From Prorocentrum cordatum (taxonomy: Eukaryota > Sar > Dinophyceae > Prorocentrales > Prorocentraceae), in NCBI GenBank assembly GCA_963575745.1, contig CAUYUJ010011292.1, positions 327,007 to 391,006 on the forward strand: a stretch of 64,000 nt of DNA, written 5' to 3'. Shown in pieces: positions 61,385 to 64,000 of the stretch. How positions within the stretch are numbered: the first letter of the stretch is position 1; each line of letters starts with the position of its first letter. Position numbers and translations under genes: made by a program. The notes beneath the pieces were generated by a model. The model did no database searches. It saw only the letters and a list, made by a program, of their open reading frames with translations, and was not told the DNA's origin.

Positions 61385-62100
61385 GGATGATGAGGAGGAG
61401 GACGAGGACGAGGAGGAATAATGGGAGGAAAGGAGGAGAAACGAGGAGGAGGAGGAGCAACGGGGAGGGACGAGGAGAAAAATGATGATGAGGAGGAGGA
61501 GGAGGAGGAGGAGGAGAAGGAGGAGAGCGACGACGATCAGGGTCAACGTTACCAGGGGGCTGGTTTTGGCGAGGACGCATCGACCTCCAATACAACCGTT
61601 GCATCACAACAGAGAGCGACAGCAGAGAAACTGACGACGCTGCGATGAGGCGGCGATCGCGACAGAATTTCATCCTTACCAGTGAAACTTCTCATTATGT
61701 CTTCGTCATCCTCATCCTCCTCCTTCCCATGAGCAGAATGAAGAGGAGGAGGCGGAGGAGAGGAGGAGGAGGAAGAGGAGGAGGAGGAGGAGGAGGAAGA
61801 GGAGCTTGAGGCGGAGGAGGAGGAGGAGGAGGCGGAGGAAGAGGAGGAGGAGGAGGAGGAGGAGAGGAGGAGGAGGAGGAAGGAGGAGGAGGAGGAAGGA
61901 GGAGGAGGGGGGAAGAGGGAGCAGGTTGGAGTGAGGAGAAGGAGGAGGATTTGAGTGAGGAAAGGAGGAGGACTGGAGGCAGGAAAACGATGAGGATGAC
62001 AAGGAAGAGGAGGAGGAGGAGGAGGAGGAGGAGGAGGAGGAGGACTAGGAGGAAGAGGAGGAGGAGGAGGAGGAGGAGGAGGAGGAACAACAGGAATATT
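61385..62100. repeat. GGA array, about 700 bp, with a unique insert
   Basis: GGA-rich sequence at 61385-61525 and 61735-62095. The non-repetitive stretch 61530-61730 between them includes ACGACGATC and CATCCTCATCC segments. Confidence 0.9.
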
Positions 62101-62105
62101 GGAAG

Positions 62106-63389
62106 ATGCAGGACATTGTAGGAGGAGGGGGGACTTGGAGGAGGCAGGGCGAAGCAGGATCAGGAAGCATCGAGTCGGCGGCGCTGCTGCCCCAGGCCCC
62201 CCGCCCGGCGCAGCCCGACGTGGCGGGCGGCACCCTGCCCGAAGCGGACTGCCCGGGCCCCTGGTTGCGCGCCTGGGTGGAGTTCCAGGTGGGGGGGGGA
62301 GGGAGGGAGGGGGAGGGAGGAGGAGGCTCAAATCGCGCGCAGCCATTGCCCAGCCGCGTCTCTCCTCACCCGCCCTTCCATTTACCCACCCTTCCGTCTT
62401 CTTTCCCCAATTCCCGTGCCATAGAGATCGATGTCGACGTCGGGATGGAGGAGGGGGACGACGAGGAAATGCCGCCCGCGGAGGGGCCGTGGCGACAGAG
62501 TCGGCTGGAGCAACGCTGGGCCGTCGGCATGCAGCCGCCTTCCACCCGCCCAGCCTCATGCAGGGGCTGCGGCATACCGTTCAAGAATGGGGAGCTGCGC
62601 CTGGCCCCATGGGGCAGCAGAGACAGGGGACGGTGGAAGTGTATGGCATGTGCGGCACCGTCGTTGGGAGACGCAGCTAATCTCATCATGGCCGGCCACA
62701 CCACCGAAGACCATGTGGAGGCGGCGTGTGCGGCCTTGGCCCGGATGGCGACGACGCGCCCCCGTCAGCAGGGGCGGGATGAGGCGGCAGCCGGCCCGTT
62801 ACCGCCGCCATTCCACCATGACGGGGACAACGACGTGCTCCCCAACCGCGGGTGGTGGGAGCGCCTCCCGTGGACCGCGGTAGTGCGCATCGGCACCCCG
62901 ACCTTCGCGCAGGTGCCGGATCGGTTCCGGGGCGCCTTCGTGACCGCCCGCCTCAAGTTGCTGGGGGTGCTGGCGGCGACGGCTGTGAGGGGGGCTCGGA
63001 GCAGGAGTGGCAGGCGCTGCTCCTTTTTGGCGCGCTGTTCCTGGCCCGGCCAGCCAGGCAGGCCACCGGCGCCGAGGCTCTCGAGGAACGATTGGCATGG
63101 TGGTGGGGTGGCCAGTGGGGTTTTTTCTGGGGAGGCGCGTCGGGCAGCTCCGCGCCTCCGGTCGCTGGCCCGCGCCTGGAGCAGGCGGGCGAGCGGGAGA
63201 GGCGGGCGCGGCGCGTCCACATTTTGGCAGCGGTCGGCGAGGAAGCGCGAGCGCAGGGGGTCGCGCGGGGTACCCCGCTGGCGCCGCGCAGCCGCGGCGC
63301 GCCGGAGAAACTGCGCGCCTCCTTCCCCCCGGCGGCCGACGGCGACGCTCCTCTCGCCCAGCGTTGGCCGCTCCCGACCCAGACTTTAA
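62106..63389 (+). pseudogene. Element F: zinc finger and N-terminal region
   Basis: The frame contains CRGCGIPFKNGELRLAPWGS and RWKCMACAAP, a Cys-x2-Cys...Cys-x2-Cys finger with the same GELRxxP core as the fragment at 41893-42282. It continues with NRGWWERLPWTAVVRIGTPT and AQVPDRFRGAFVTARLKLLG, conserved N-terminal sequence. After a frameshift near 63000 the coding continues in the frame of 62852-63442: LLLFGALFLARPARQ, then ERLAWWWGGQW. The finger may bind DNA or RNA; this is inferred. Confidence 0.65.
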
Positions 63390-63442
63390 AGGGCGAGTTG
63401 CGAAAAGACGCGGGGAACTCCCCAGCAAGCCGGCCCAGCTGA

Positions 63443-64000
63443 CCGCCACGGGCCTGCTTGGTGGCGAACGACCCCGAGGCGCTCGTCTTGCTTTCCCAGG
63501 TGGTCGCCAAGTTGACTGTCGGAAAGGTGCTGGGGCCCGTGCTCCAAGCTTTCCGAGTGGGCGAGCTGGTGGTTTTGGGGAAGGGGCACGGAGATGTCCG
63601 CCCGCTGCTTGTCGGGGCCAGGTTGCGTCGGCTGGGGGCGCGAGCGCTGGCGCGGGCCACGACCGCGCCAGTGCGGCATCGGCCGGAGATGCGGCGCCGA
63701 CTTAGGTCGGCGTCGGTATGCACCTGGATCTGCTTGATCACCAGCTGGTGGCCAAGCAGCTCCAGGTGCAGTCCGACGCTCGCCCGAGCATGGCGTTCAT
63801 CAGGGTGTACATCAAGGCGGCCTTCCAGCGCTTGTGCCGCGAGCCGGCCATCCGAGCCATGGCCGAGCATGTGCCGGAGATCGCGTGGGTCCCCGACGCT
63901 TGGCACTTTGGGTCGGCCAAGCACCTCTGGTGCGACGCGGCGGGCAACTTCGAGGAGAGCGAAAGCGTGCCCGGCTTCGATCAAGTGGGCCGCTCTCGCC
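63443..64000 (+). pseudogene. Element F: start of RT, incomplete
   Basis: In successive frames: SQVVAKLTVGKVLGPVLQAF, GKGHGDVRPLLVGARLRRLG (RT motifs 1-2 type) and, from 63718, DHQLVAKQLQVQSDARPSM, FIRVYIKAAFQRLCREP and VPGFDQVGRSR. The IKAAFQR segment stands where motif A has its catalytic Asp (DLKAAF-type), so that Asp is lost. GFDQ resembles motif B. The rest lies outside the window. Confidence 0.55.

Larger units (their letters stand above)
62106..64000 (+). mobile_element. Element F, D-type retroelement, cut by the window end
   Basis: Plus-strand coding begins just after a GGA array with a zinc-finger segment, then conserved N-terminal and early RT regions in several frames. It runs off the right edge within RT. 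The layout matches element D (zinc finger, WW region, RT). The sequence is degraded and GC-rich. Confidence 0.7.

Overview
This window is dinoflagellate nuclear DNA. The decisive evidence is an exact 22-nt dinoflagellate spliced leader (DinoSL) at 22569-22590 and a second, tandemly repeated relict leader at 34846-34883. The high GC content, the lack of any prokaryotic gene layout and the abundance of retroelements and simple repeats agree with this. The species cannot be named from the sequence. I recognise no conventional host gene with confidence. Almost everything identifiable is retrotransposon, foldback (MITE-like) element, satellite or microsatellite.

Retroelements, in order. Element A (minus strand) is an RT-RNase H element in two pieces, 9412-11935 and 15801-17168. 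Element B (plus), a 5'-truncated APE-type LINE at about 12085-15850, sits between the two pieces and so appears nested in A. Element C (plus, 22569 to about 28950) is an almost intact two-ORF LINE. Its first bases are the DinoSL; ORF1 is open and ORF2 is broken by one frameshift near 25812. Element D (minus, 34845 down to 30664, with a candidate zinc-finger start at 42282-41893) is an RT with a C-terminal restriction-like endonuclease, disrupted by microsatellite DNA. Element E (plus, 34846 to about 41650) begins with the tandem relict SL and appears inserted in D. It carries ORF1, APE endonuclease and RT remnants separated by two large minisatellites. Element F (plus, 62106 to the window end) is a D-like element cut by the window edge.

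Foldback elements. At least five families of short elements with terminal inverted repeats are visible. Family 1 is at 1742-1853, 1980-2109 and 45016-46026. Family 2 is at 2724-2902. Family 3 is at 3000-3133, 21452-21585 and a relative at 44228-44426. Family 4 is at 5463-5617, with an 8-bp target duplication, and at 44582-44730. Family 5 is at 52567-52666. None has coding capacity.

Repeats. GGA/CCT homopurine-homopyrimidine arrays recur throughout. There are also a 1.3-kb ACT array, an ACAT array, CA/CACG arrays, a 1.45-kb GGCTGA array, a 78-bp satellite in two blocks that share the same leader, a 101-bp tandem repeat, a 73-bp tandem repeat, and a dispersed degenerate CTTGGGGGCC-type minisatellite at 54.3-55.0 and 59.6-60.6 kb. 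Many long open frames in these arrays are artefacts of repeat periods divisible by three.

How it fits together: retroelement mRNAs appear to acquire the SL by trans-splicing and are then copied back into the genome, sometimes repeatedly (tandem SL). They land in microsatellites or in older retroelements, and simple repeats then expand inside the inserted copies. Boundaries and subfamily names are approximate because no database search or alignment was possible.
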